Of a DNA stretch of 30,366 bases, positions 18,046 through 25,356 are shown piece by piece. Within the stretch, counting starts at the first letter, position 1. The number at the start of each line of letters is the position of its first letter. Source of the stretch: Deinococcus aquatilis DSM 23025 (GTDB lineage: Bacteria; Deinococcota; Deinococci; Deinococcales; Deinococcaceae); the NCBI RefSeq assembly GCF_000378445.1, contig NZ_KB899747.1:1-30366 (forward strand). The letters are read 5' to 3'. The notes under the pieces are model-generated. The model ran no database searches, was not told the DNA's origin, and saw only the letters and a program-made list of their open reading frames with translations. The position numbers and the translations under genes are program-made.

Positions 18046-18342
18046 TCAGCCTTTGAGTGCGGCGGCCAACTGGTGCAGGCCGTCCTGATCGGCGGCGGGG
18101 GCAGCAGAGGCCAGCTTTTCGGTTTCGCTGCCGAGTCCGGGAAGGAGAGCAGCCGCGCCGGGCAGGTCGCCGCTTTCCAGGCAGGACTTCAACTGAGCGA
18201 GGTGGCTGACCAGCGTTTCTGCGCCGGGCACGCCGTCCAGCGTCTTGTGCCATGAGGTGACATTGCTGGCCGCCGTGCCGGCGTCAATGCCCGTGAGTCC
18301 GCCCTGAAGTGCCTGAAGAGTCTGCTGAAGTTGCTCGTTCAT
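18046..18342 (-). CDS. Small helical protein of unknown function
   Basis: 98 residues. ATG 18342 has AGGAGG about 7 bases upstream, and a clear terminator follows, so this is a real transcription unit. The protein is Ala/Leu/Gln-rich and almost all predicted helix (MNEQLQQTLQALQGGL..., LAQLKSCLESGDLPGAAALL, GLHQLAAALKG). It has one Cys, one Trp, no signal peptide and no membrane segment. I do not recognise a family. It is divergent from the SCP2-domain gene, with a 154-base promoter region between them. A structural or regulatory helical-bundle role is possible but not shown. Confidence 0.7.
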   Translation of the reverse strand: MNEQLQQTLQALQGGLTGIDAGTAASNVTSWHKTLDGVPGAETLVSHLAQLKSCLESGDLPGAAALLPGLGSETEKLASAAPAADQDGLHQLAAALKG

Positions 18343-18496
18343 GGTTGTTCCTCCTGTTCAGATCTTTGTGCCCCGTTATCTGACTCTGGAAGCCGAACTG
18401 AATATGTATGGCTTCACGCATAAAAGAGGACGCCTAATGCCAACTAAAGTCACAGATAATACAAACAACGCCATCTGATTGATCTTCCGTAGGAGA

Positions 18497-18922
18497 ATGA
18501 GTTCTGACGCCGACACTTCCTTGACCATCAGCGCTGCACAACTTGAACAACGGCTCGTTCAGGTTTTCGGGATGGTTCACAGTGACAGTCAGGCCAACGT
18601 GTTGTTGCAAAAGCGCCTGTCAGTGGCCTTCCTGTTCATGCCGCTGGGTGTGGCGGTGCGGGTAGACGGCAGTGACGGGCAGGCGGCACTGATCACCGCA
18701 GGCGACGAGGCCAGGTCTGTGCCGAGCGACCTGACCTTCCAGATTGCCAGCAACGTCGCCCACGCCTTCTGGCTGGGCGAGCTGAACCCGGTACAGGCGA
18801 TGATGGCGGGCCAGCTCAGTATTCGGGGGTCGTTGGTACAGGCGCTGACACTTTCACCCAGTCTGAAAGTGATGCAGGGGGCCTACCGGGGTCTGGTCGA
18901 GGAGAGTTCGGAACGCAGCTGA
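18497..18922 (+). CDS. SCP2 sterol-binding-domain protein
   Basis: A 141-residue protein of the SCP2 fold, which binds lipid-like ligands in a hydrophobic tunnel. The family pattern is visible in the C-terminal half: a strand reading SDLTFQIASNVAHAFWLGELNPVQAMMAGQ, then LSIRGSLVQALTLSPSLKVMQ, equivalent to the usual layout of polar strand, helix, Asp/Pro-x-x-Ala-x-x-x-Gly, then strand and helix. ATG 18497 is chosen, but its AGGAG lies only 1 to 2 bases upstream, unusually close; TTG 18479 (six codons longer) is an alternative without a site. GATAAT at about 18454 may be a -10 box. It converges on the helicase gene with only 15 bases between stops and no hairpin visible. Ligand unknown. Confidence 0.75.
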   Translation: MSSDADTSLTISAAQLEQRLVQVFGMVHSDSQANVLLQKRLSVAFLFMPLGVAVRVDGSDGQAALITAGDEARSVPSDLTFQIASNVAHAFWLGELNPVQAMMAGQLSIRGSLVQALTLSPSLKVMQGAYRGLVEESSERS

Positions 18923-18937
18923 ACCAGTCTCAGAGGG

Positions 18938-21337
18938 TCAGGGGTGCAACCGCAGATGCACGGCAAACGGGGCAAAGGGCGTGCCCAGCAGTTCTCCGGT
19001 GCGGGGGTCAAAGGCGTAGGCCTCGCCTTCCAGGTCTACCCGCCAGTTGCGCTCGCCGCGCCGCTGGACTTGAGCCGGGCGCAGGCGGGCAAAGTGCTCC
19101 TCGAACACCACCGCACCGACCTCTTTGGCAGTCAGGGGCCGCATCAGCGGAATCGCCAGCCGCGCCCGGTTCGCGGCACGCTCCACCTGTGTCAGCCGCG
19201 CCAGATCCAGATACACACTGCGGCTGTGGACCTCCCGCAGCAGCACCAGCGACGCCTCCGCCCACTCTGACAGGGCCGGGCGGGCATCCTGCCGCAGTCC
19301 CTCCAGCCGGGCCGCCAGAACCGACACGGGCAGGTCGGCCTGTCCGTTGTACAGCGCGTAGGGACGCGGGTCTTCCACGGTGGCAGGAAGATGCAGGGCA
19401 CGCACGCGCAGAGCATGGTCAGCCAGGGCAGCCGGAGGGGGAGTGGGTACCGGGCGGCGGAAGGGTGAAGGCAACTGCCCCGGCGACGCGGCAGGCAGGT
19501 CTGAGTTTGCCTGTACAGGCGAAGCAGCGCCAAACAGGGGAGGGGAGAACACACGCGGCGGCGCGGGCTGAGGCTGAACTGACTGAGGCTGAGCCGCCGC
19601 GCCCATCACCTCTTCCGGCACCCAGCCCTGCGGCGCAGCCAGCCGCCAACCGCTTTCCCATGCGCCCGCTCCATACGCCAGCCTGAGTTCCCGCTTGCTG
19701 CGGGTCAGGGCCACAAAAAGGACGCAGCGTTCTTCCTCGGGGTCGCCGGAGGGCATCGGCATCTGTTCGGGGTACAGCAGGGTCACCCGCTCCCACTCCA
19801 GTCCTTTGGCCCGGTGGACGGTGGACAGCAGCACGTCGGCATCTTCGCGGTACAGGCCGCGCAACACGCCGGCAACAGTGCCGGGTGTGGCCTGTGCACC
19901 CGCCGAGGCCGCCCGCAGGGCCAGCAGACGCAGGCAGGAACAGAGGTCGTTCAGTTCGCCGAGGGCTTTTTTGGCGGCCCGGTCACCCTCGTCGGCACGG
20001 TACTGAAGGGGCCTGGCACGGCGTTCGTACAGGGCCGCTATCCGGTCCGGCACAGCCGCCTCGTCTGCGGGCAGGGCAAAGGCTTCCTGGGCTGCCGTTT
20101 CCAGCCGGGTCGCCAGATCACGGCCCCGAATATTCACGCTGACGTGGCGGGTCATCAGCAGCAGGGCCAGACGCAGCAGCGGGGCATTCAGGCGGCACAG
20201 CACCACGTCTCCGCGTCCGTAATGGGCCGAGTCTGCCGCCACATGTTCCACGGTTCCGGGCTGCGCCGCGCCCGAAGGCTGGATGAATTCACTGGCATTG
20301 CGGGCCAGCGCCACATGCGACGCCGGACAGCGGAACGACACGCTCAGCGGCAACTGCTGTGCGCCCAAGCGCTCGGCCAGACGCCACAGCCCACGCGGGT
20401 CGGCCCCGGCATAGGTGTAAATCGCCTGTTCGGGGTCACCCACAGCGATCAGGCGGCCCGCTGGGGCCAGTGCCCCAACTTCTCCCGCAGGGGGCAGCTC
20501 CAGCCCCAGCAGATGCGTCACGAAGCGCTGGCGCAGCGGCGTCAGGTCCTGCGCTTCATCGACCAGCGCCGTACCCAGCGTGCCCCGGCCCAGCCCCAGT
20601 TCCAGCGGCAGCCATAAAAAGTCGGTGAAATCGGGCAGGCCGCCTGCTTCCCAGTCCTGAAGGCTGCGCTCCCGGAAGGCCCGCAGCACGCGCCGCAGGT
20701 CGGCCACACGCCCCGGTTCAGCGCTGCCCTGCTCGGGCCACTCGGCGTCCACGGCCAGCGCAGTCAGGTCATCGTCGTGTGCACTGTCGTTCAGGACGTA
20801 CTCACGGGCCAAGTCCCACATCCGGGCCGCCACGCGCACCTGTCGCCGGGACACGGGTTCAGCGGCGTACACCTGTTCGGCCAGACGCAGGCTGCGGTCG
20901 TTGTCCAACTCCATCTGCGGCCCGCGCACGCTGCACAGCACCCGCCGCCCATAGGCGTGCAGCGTACTCGCCCGGATGCCCGGCGGCAGATGCGGCCCCA
21001 CCGCCGTCACCGAATGCTTGTTGTAGGCAAAATACACTGCACGCCCGCCTCCCCCCTGCACCCCGGAATTCAGGTGCCACGCGGCTTCCGTCAGGGTGGT
21101 GGTTTTGCCGCTTCCAGCAGTGGCCCGCAGGACCAGATGCCGCCCACTACCCCGCACGGCCTCTACAAATTCGCGCTGCTGCGGTGTGAACTGGGCCGGA
21201 ATGGGCCGGGGTTTGGCGCTGGTGGTGTGCAGCGTTTCACCCTGCCGGGTCACGTAGATCACGGGCGCTCCAGTGCAGCACACTTCGGGGCGGCACACCT
21301 CATCGGGGCAATACAGGCGGGGAGGCAGCGGCGGCAA
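18938..21337 (-). CDS. UvrD/Rep-type superfamily 1 helicase with N-terminal cysteine cluster
   Basis: About 799 residues. Motifs in order: Walker A RATAGSGKTTTL (about 71-82), Walker B VDEAQD (about 259-264), GDPEQAIYTYAGA (motif III), SVSFRCP (IV), STVHRAKGLEWE (V) and FVALTRSKREL (VI). This is an ATP-dependent 3'-5' DNA helicase core. Two additions stand out. Cys10, Cys15, Cys20 and Cys21 at the extreme N-terminus could bind a metal. A Pro/Ala/Gln-rich linker (about 575-640) leads to a C-terminal domain of about 160 residues that I do not recognise. The start TTG 21337 lacks a clear ribosome-binding site, so a downstream GTG start, losing the cysteines, is possible. A role in DNA repair or plasmid maintenance is inferred. 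Confidence 0.88.
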   Translation of the reverse strand: MPPLPPRLYCPDEVCRPEVCCTGAPVIYVTRQGETLHTTSAKPRPIPAQFTPQQREFVEAVRGSGRHLVLRATAGSGKTTTLTEAAWHLNSGVQGGGGRAVYFAYNKHSVTAVGPHLPPGIRASTLHAYGRRVLCSVRGPQMELDNDRSLRLAEQVYAAEPVSRRQVRVAARMWDLAREYVLNDSAHDDDLTALAVDAEWPEQGSAEPGRVADLRRVLRAFRERSLQDWEAGGLPDFTDFLWLPLELGLGRGTLGTALVDEAQDLTPLRQRFVTHLLGLELPPAGEVGALAPAGRLIAVGDPEQAIYTYAGADPRGLWRLAERLGAQQLPLSVSFRCPASHVALARNASEFIQPSGAAQPGTVEHVAADSAHYGRGDVVLCRLNAPLLRLALLLMTRHVSVNIRGRDLATRLETAAQEAFALPADEAAVPDRIAALYERRARPLQYRADEGDRAAKKALGELNDLCSCLRLLALRAASAGAQATPGTVAGVLRGLYREDADVLLSTVHRAKGLEWERVTLLYPEQMPMPSGDPEEERCVLFVALTRSKRELRLAYGAGAWESGWRLAAPQGWVPEEVMGAAAQPQSVQPQPAPPRVFSPPLFGAASPVQANSDLPAASPGQLPSPFRRPVPTPPPAALADHALRVRALHLPATVEDPRPYALYNGQADLPVSVLAARLEGLRQDARPALSEWAEASLVLLREVHSRSVYLDLARLTQVERAANRARLAIPLMRPLTAKEVGAVVFEEHFARLRPAQVQRRGERNWRVDLEGEAYAFDPRTGELLGTPFAPFAVHLRLHP

Positions 21338-21680
21338 GGTGGACGGGGGGCGCAGAGGTCAGTGAACATGAACGTAGACAAGGCGAGCCTACCTTAGAGC
21401 ATCTTTCAAAAAGATGGCGCGGTCAGTTGGCCCGATTCTTCCCCGACTTGCACGGGCGTATGCCTTCTTCCATCCTCCAGCCTGCCTGAGTTCTGCGCTA
21501 CCGGCGGTCAGTGGAGGACAAGATGAGCCTCAACTTGACGCTCTCTTCACGCGCCAGTCCGGGCAGATCATGACCTAAACTTTTGGCAGGCCAACGGAGA
21601 CGCTCAAACAGGGCTCTTCCGGTCTGGTCGGCAGTCAAGTTTGTGCCCCTCTCTTCACTTTCTCTGGTACAAGGAGCGTC
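21338..21680. other. Gene-free divergent promoter region
   Basis: No gene is seen between the helicase and terD. A small hairpin CATCTTT-CAA-AAAGATG lies at 21400-21416, and a ribosome-binding site AAGGAG precedes terD. No clear -35/-10 pair was recognised for either gene. Confidence 0.4.
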
Positions 21681-22256
21681 ATGGGTATTTCACTTCAAAA
21701 GGGCGGCAACATCTCGCTGAGCAAAGAGGCTCCCAACCTGCAACGCATCCACGTCGGGCTGGGCTGGGATCCCCGTTCTACGGACGGCCAGCAATTCGAT
21801 CTGGACGCCTCTGCCTTCCTGCTGACCGCAGCGGGCCGGGTGCGCGGCGATCACGATTTCATCTTCTACAACCAGCTCAGCAGTATTGACGGCAGCGTGA
21901 AACATGCCGGAGACAACCGCGACGGGCAGGGTGACGGTGACGACGAGAGCGTAAAGATCAACCTGACGCAGGTTCCCGCCGACATTCAAAAAATTGCCAT
22001 CACCGTGACCATCGATCAGGCCGAGGTACGCCGACAGAGTTTCGGGCAGGTGGGCGGCGCGTTTATCCGGATTGCCAACGAGGACACTGGGCAGGAGCTG
22101 ACCCGCTTTGACCTCGGCGAGGACTTTTCGACGGAAACCGCCGTGATCTTCGGTGAAATCTACCGCCACAACAACGAATGGAAATTCCGCGCCGTGGGGC
22201 AGGGCTACGCAGGCGGACTGGCTCCGCTGGCCCGCAACTACGGTGTGAATATCTGA
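21681..22256 (+). CDS. terD: TerD-family calcium-binding stress protein
   Basis: 191 residues, the normal length for TerD. The family N-terminus [20 protein letters not shown], the GLGWDPR motif and the acidic Ca-binding segment [12 protein letters not shown] (residues 78-89) are all present, as are [20 protein letters not shown] and the C-terminus. ATG 21681 has AAGGAG about 5 bases upstream. TerD proteins are linked to tellurite resistance, phage resistance and envelope or metal stress; the molecular activity is not settled. It is followed by a strong terminator and then by a DUF475/TerC-like membrane protein, a pairing that recurs in ter loci. Confidence 0.95.
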   Translation: MGISLQKGGNISLSKEAPNLQRIHVGLGWDPRSTDGQQFDLDASAFLLTAAGRVRGDHDFIFYNQLSSIDGSVKHAGDNRDGQGDGDDESVKINLTQVPADIQKIAITVTIDQAEVRRQSFGQVGGAFIRIANEDTGQELTRFDLGEDFSTETAVIFGEIYRHNNEWKFRAVGQGYAGGLAPLARNYGVNI

Positions 22257-22272
22257 TCTGTAGGGCTGCCTC

Positions 22273-22302
22273 CCACCCGGCCCGCGTGGCTGGGTGGTTC
22301 TT
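22273..22302 (+). terminator. Rho-independent terminator of terD
   Basis: CCACCCGGCC (22273-22282) pairs with GGCTGGGTGG (22288-22297), 10 pairs with one G-U, around CGCGT, followed by TTCTTTCGTG. It lies 17 bases beyond the terD stop. Confidence 0.85.
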
Positions 22303-22324
22303 TCGTGACATGCGCCCTCGTCAC

Positions 22325-22392
22325 CCGCAGTCCTGCGGCGGGCCGGGAGAAGAATGGGGAGCAAACGTGCGCCGCTCTTCCCACTGCCCGCC
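22325..22392 (+). other. Structured element upstream of the DUF475 gene
   Basis: An outer stem GGCGGGC/GCCCGCC (22337-22343 with 22386-22392) encloses an inner stem TGGG-GAGC/GCTC-CCCA (22355-22362 with 22374-22383, two bulged bases). A competing stem CCGCAG-TC-CTGCGG lies at 22325-22338. Mutually exclusive pairings of this kind suit a regulatory RNA, but it may equally lie in untranscribed DNA. The rest of the 22257-22559 gap contains an AAGATG-GGGG-CATCTT hairpin near 22503 and no gene. Confidence 0.4.
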
Positions 22393-22559
22393 AATTTAGG
22401 GCATAGTTTTGTGGCTGCACCGGGCATACTTGCCCCCGCATGTCATGGGCAGAGATCGAAAAGATCGGCTGAGCCGCGCCTGCCCGCCTACCCCGCCACG
22501 AAGATGGGGGCATCTTTGTCGGCAACGACCCTTCTCGCCACCCATCCCAGAGGTCAACA

Positions 22560-23612
22560 GTGATTCAGAGAGAATTTGGTTTTGCATTTGGTGTCACCGT
22601 CATCGCGCTGATTTTGGCAGGCTGGTACGGTTACAACACCGGCGGTATTGCCGTGGCACTCAACTTTTTGTTGATTGCCGTGGTCCTGGGCGTCATGGAA
22701 ATTTCGCTGAGTTTCGATAACGCCGTGGTCAATGCCTCCGTCCTCAAAAACATGTCCGAGAAATGGCAGCGCCGCTTTCTGATCTGGGGCATCTTGATCG
22801 CGGTGGTCGGCATGCGGCTTCTGTTCCCTATTGCCATCGTCGCCATTACAGCGGGCCTCGGCTTTGGCGAAGTCACCCGGCTGGCCCTCAACGACGCTCC
22901 CCGCTACGCCGAATACCTGGAGCAGTCCGAAGTTGCCATCAGCGCGTTCGGCGGCACCTTTTTGCTGATGGTGGCCCTGAACTACCTGATGGACCCCGAC
23001 AAGGATGAGCACTGGCTGGCCGGCTTCGAGCGTCGTCTGGCCGGCATCGGCAAGCTGGACACCATTCAGGCCATCATTGCAGGCGTCGTGCTGTTGCTGC
23101 TGACCAAATTCGCGGTGGCTCCCGCCGAGCAGCTCACGGCCCTGACCGCCGGATTGGTCGGCCTGTTGTTGTACCTGGCCATGAACGCCGTAGGAAACCT
23201 GTTTGACGCCGATAACATGGCTGCCAAAGCAGGCGCGGCAGGTTTTGCGGCTTTCATGTACCTCGAAGTTCTGGACGCCAGTTTCTCCCTGGACGGCGTG
23301 ATCGGGGCCTTCGCCGTCACCAAAGAAGTGGTCATCATTTCGGCGGGCCTCGCCATCGGCGCAGTGTTCGTGCGTTCTCTGACGCTGTTCTTGGTGCATC
23401 AGGGCACGTTGACGCAGTACCGTTATCTCGAGCACGGTGCGCATTACGGCATTCTGGCGCTCGCCATCATCATGCTGCTGAGTATGAACCGCAACATTCA
23501 CATCCCCGAACTGATCACAGGCCTGATCGGCGTGGGCTTTATCATCCTGTCGGTCTGGTCGAGTGTCAGGGCCAACCGCAAGGAAGCCTTACAGGAATCA
23601 AGCAGAGCGTAG
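22560..23612 (+). CDS. DUF475/TerC-like integral membrane protein
   Basis: A 350-residue protein with about eight to nine hydrophobic helices and the family signature VMEISLSFDNAVVNA, echoed later by YLEVLDASFSLDGVIGAFAV. The paired Glu and Asp within membrane helices are the residues that define the TerC/DUF475 group and probably bind a cation. TerC relatives are manganese exporters or act in metal homeostasis; transport is not proven for DUF475. GTG 22560 has AGAGGT about 7 bases upstream; no better start exists before the first helix. It follows terD, with a terminator and a structured stretch between, so it is probably a separate unit. It shares a bidirectional terminator with the SDR gene. 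Confidence 0.9.
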   Translation: MIQREFGFAFGVTVIALILAGWYGYNTGGIAVALNFLLIAVVLGVMEISLSFDNAVVNASVLKNMSEKWQRRFLIWGILIAVVGMRLLFPIAIVAITAGLGFGEVTRLALNDAPRYAEYLEQSEVAISAFGGTFLLMVALNYLMDPDKDEHWLAGFERRLAGIGKLDTIQAIIAGVVLLLLTKFAVAPAEQLTALTAGLVGLLLYLAMNAVGNLFDADNMAAKAGAAGFAAFMYLEVLDASFSLDGVIGAFAVTKEVVIISAGLAIGAVFVRSLTLFLVHQGTLTQYRYLEHGAHYGILALAIIMLLSMNRNIHIPELITGLIGVGFIILSVWSSVRANRKEALQESSRA

Positions 23613-23636
23613 AGCGACAGAACTACATTCAGTTCC

Positions 23637-23678
23637 AGAACATGGGCCGGGAGGTGATATACCTCCGGCCCATGTTCT
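23637..23678. terminator. Bidirectional terminator between convergent genes
   Basis: AGAACATGGGCCGG plus GAGGT (23637-23655) pairs with 23661-23678 over 18 base pairs with one bulged G, around a 5-base loop. It is followed by CTTGCTT on the plus strand. It sits between the stops of the DUF475 gene and the SDR gene. Confidence 0.85.
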
Positions 23679-23692
23679 CTTGCTTACCAGCT

Positions 23693-24700
23693 TTATTTGC
23701 GTGAAGACCGCCAGAGCGCCCAGCCCGCCAAGCCCGTGCCGACCAGGATGGCCCCTCGCAGCAGTCCGGTTTGCGCCGCTTCGGTATAGACGCTGGTTTC
23801 CTGCACGTGGCCGGGGTAATCCCCGCGCTCGGCCAACCGCTCGGACGGACGGTCCAGGGCGTTGGCAGCGCGGGGCAATGGGGGTTTTTGGCTTTTGGTG
23901 CGGGGGATGACAAATCCACGCATCGCCCGGTCGGTGGCTCCGGGGGCCAACTGTCCAAACGCCGCGATGCCTTTGCCGCCGCCGCCCACAAATACGTCAC
24001 GTGCTGGATGCTCTGCGGCGTGCAGGATGGCGCGGGCCACTGTTTCAGGGGCGTACACGGGCGGCACATGCTGCGGCTCGGTGTCCAGATAATTGCGGGC
24101 ATTCAGCGGAAACGGCGTGTCTATCGGGCCGGGTTTGATCAGCGTCACAGAAATGGGTGCGCCGTCCGCTTCCAGTTCCATCCGAAGGGCATCCGTAAAA
24201 CCTTTGAGGGCATGCTTGCTGGCGCTGTAAGTCCCCTGTAATGGAATGGCCCGCTCAGAGACGGTGCTGCCCACATTGATCAGCGCCCCGCCTCTGTACT
24301 TCAGTTCGGCTACTGCCGCCCGTGAACCGTAGACCACTCCCCAGAAATTGACCTCGAAGAGGCGGCGCATATCGTCGACCGACACCTCTTCCAGCTTGCC
24401 GTACATGCCGACGCCTGCATTGTTGACCCAGGTATCGAAGCCCCCGAAAGCTTGCCGCGCCGCCTCTACGATGCGTTGAATGTCTTCTTCCCGGCTCACA
24501 TCGGCCACAACAGGAACGGCCTGCCCACCTGCCTGCACGATTTCGTCGGCCAGTTGGTTCAGTGCTGCCTCACTGCGGGCTGCCAGCACCAGCCGCACCC
24601 CTTTTTTAGCAGCCATCCGTGCTGTGCTGAGGCCAATACCGCTTGACGCTCCGGTCACGACCATCACTTGCTGATCCAGATTTTTCAGTGTTGCAGACAT
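23693..24700 (-). CDS. SDR-family oxidoreductase with C-terminal membrane anchor
   Basis: 335 residues. The Rossmann motif TGASSGIG (16-23), NNAG (93-96), and the catalytic Ser145, Tyr158 and Lys162 (TYSASK) are all present, so it is a complete classical short-chain dehydrogenase. Beyond the usual 250 residues it has about 75 more, ending with one hydrophobic helix and a basic tail (GLLRGAILVGTGLAGWALWRSSRK), which should anchor it to the membrane. ATG 24700 is chosen because GGGAGG lies about 7 bases upstream; 24 extra upstream codons look non-coding. Substrate is unknown. It is transcribed away from the origin region and ends at a terminator shared with the DUF475 gene. Confidence 0.92.
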   Translation of the reverse strand: MSATLKNLDQQVMVVTGASSGIGLSTARMAAKKGVRLVLAARSEAALNQLADEIVQAGGQAVPVVADVSREEDIQRIVEAARQAFGGFDTWVNNAGVGMYGKLEEVSVDDMRRLFEVNFWGVVYGSRAAVAELKYRGGALINVGSTVSERAIPLQGTYSASKHALKGFTDALRMELEADGAPISVTLIKPGPIDTPFPLNARNYLDTEPQHVPPVYAPETVARAILHAAEHPARDVFVGGGGKGIAAFGQLAPGATDRAMRGFVIPRTKSQKPPLPRAANALDRPSERLAERGDYPGHVQETSVYTEAAQTGLLRGAILVGTGLAGWALWRSSRK

Positions 24701-24972
24701 GATTGACCCTCCCCACTTGATGTGACCTAGAGGGTGGGTCTGTGCTTTAAGTGGAATGCCGCTCCACATCACCTTCTAAAGGTTTGTGGCAGAAGGAACC
24801 AATTTTCATTGAATGGCGTGACCTTCAGAAGCTCATTCCGTTCAAGTTGGCCCTCATGTGATGAGAAAAAGAGCATAAATCCAGCCTTACCAAAAACAGA
24901 AAAGACCAAGATAATTAGCTAAAAACATTATAGCGTACCATCCAATGTATCAGGACAGGCGATATCCACTAT
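24701..24972. other. AT-rich gene-free stretch next to the iterons
   Basis: No gene is seen. The base composition becomes markedly AT-rich from about 24780 (for example AAAACATTATAGCG near 24925), as expected for a DNA-unwinding region beside an iteron origin. No exact DnaA box (TTATCCACA) was found by eye. Confidence 0.5.
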
Positions 24973-25254
24973 CGCTAACTTTGAGTCAGCTCTATCGCTA
25001 ACTTTGAGTCAAAACAGAAAAAAATATGTGCTGAACATGTTTTTCCGACTATCGCTAACTTTGAGTCAAAAGAGCAATTTTGGCCCAAAAAGGCACGCTA
25101 ACTTTGAGTCAAGAGCAGAAAATGACTATCGCTAACTTTGAGTCTTTTGGCCCAAAAAGGCACGCTAACTTTGAGTCGAACTGTCGCTAACTTTGAGTCG
25201 AACTGTCGCTAACTTTGAGTCAAAAAGGGGGGTAAAGCACGCTAACTTTGAGTC
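24973..25254 (+). repeat. oriV: Nine-iteron array, probable plasmid origin
   Basis: The exact 15-base unit CGCTAACTTTGAGTC occurs nine times in the same direction, starting at 24973, 24996, 25053, 25096, 25130, 25163, 25185, 25207 and 25240. Start-to-start distances (23, 57, 43, 34, 33, 22, 22, 33) are close to multiples of 11, so bound initiators would lie on one face of the helix. Two copies sit in a larger 33-base direct repeat (25078-25110 and 25145-25177) that also carries the palindrome TTTTGGCCCAAAA. The array ends about 100 bases before the initiator gene. Direct iterons beside a rep gene are the standard layout of iteron-controlled replicons. Confidence 0.92.
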
Positions 25255-25341
25255 AAAAAAATGGAAAGTCCCTTTCTGGCACGCCAAACCGCCTCCCGCT
25301 TGATGATGCATTCATATGTTTTAAAAGCTTTTAAAAATACC

Positions 25342-25347
25342 TATAAT
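25342..25347 (+). promoter_or_regulatory. Consensus -10 box for a leaderless rep transcript
   Basis: TATAAT ends 9 bases before ATG 25357. A weak -35 (TTTTAA at 25319-25324) is 17 bases upstream, and no ribosome-binding site follows. Confidence 0.6.
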
Positions 25348-25356
25348 CATCAAATC

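Noticed and set aside
22337..22392. Manganese (yybP-ykoY) riboswitch
   Set aside because: A GGGGAG segment is present, but the conserved second loop and closing stem of that class could not be found by eye; kept only as an unassigned structured element.
24973..25254. CRISPR-like array
   Set aside because: The repeat unit is 15 bases with spacers of only about 7 to 42 bases, shared in part between copies, and it sits next to a replication initiator; it is an iteron array.
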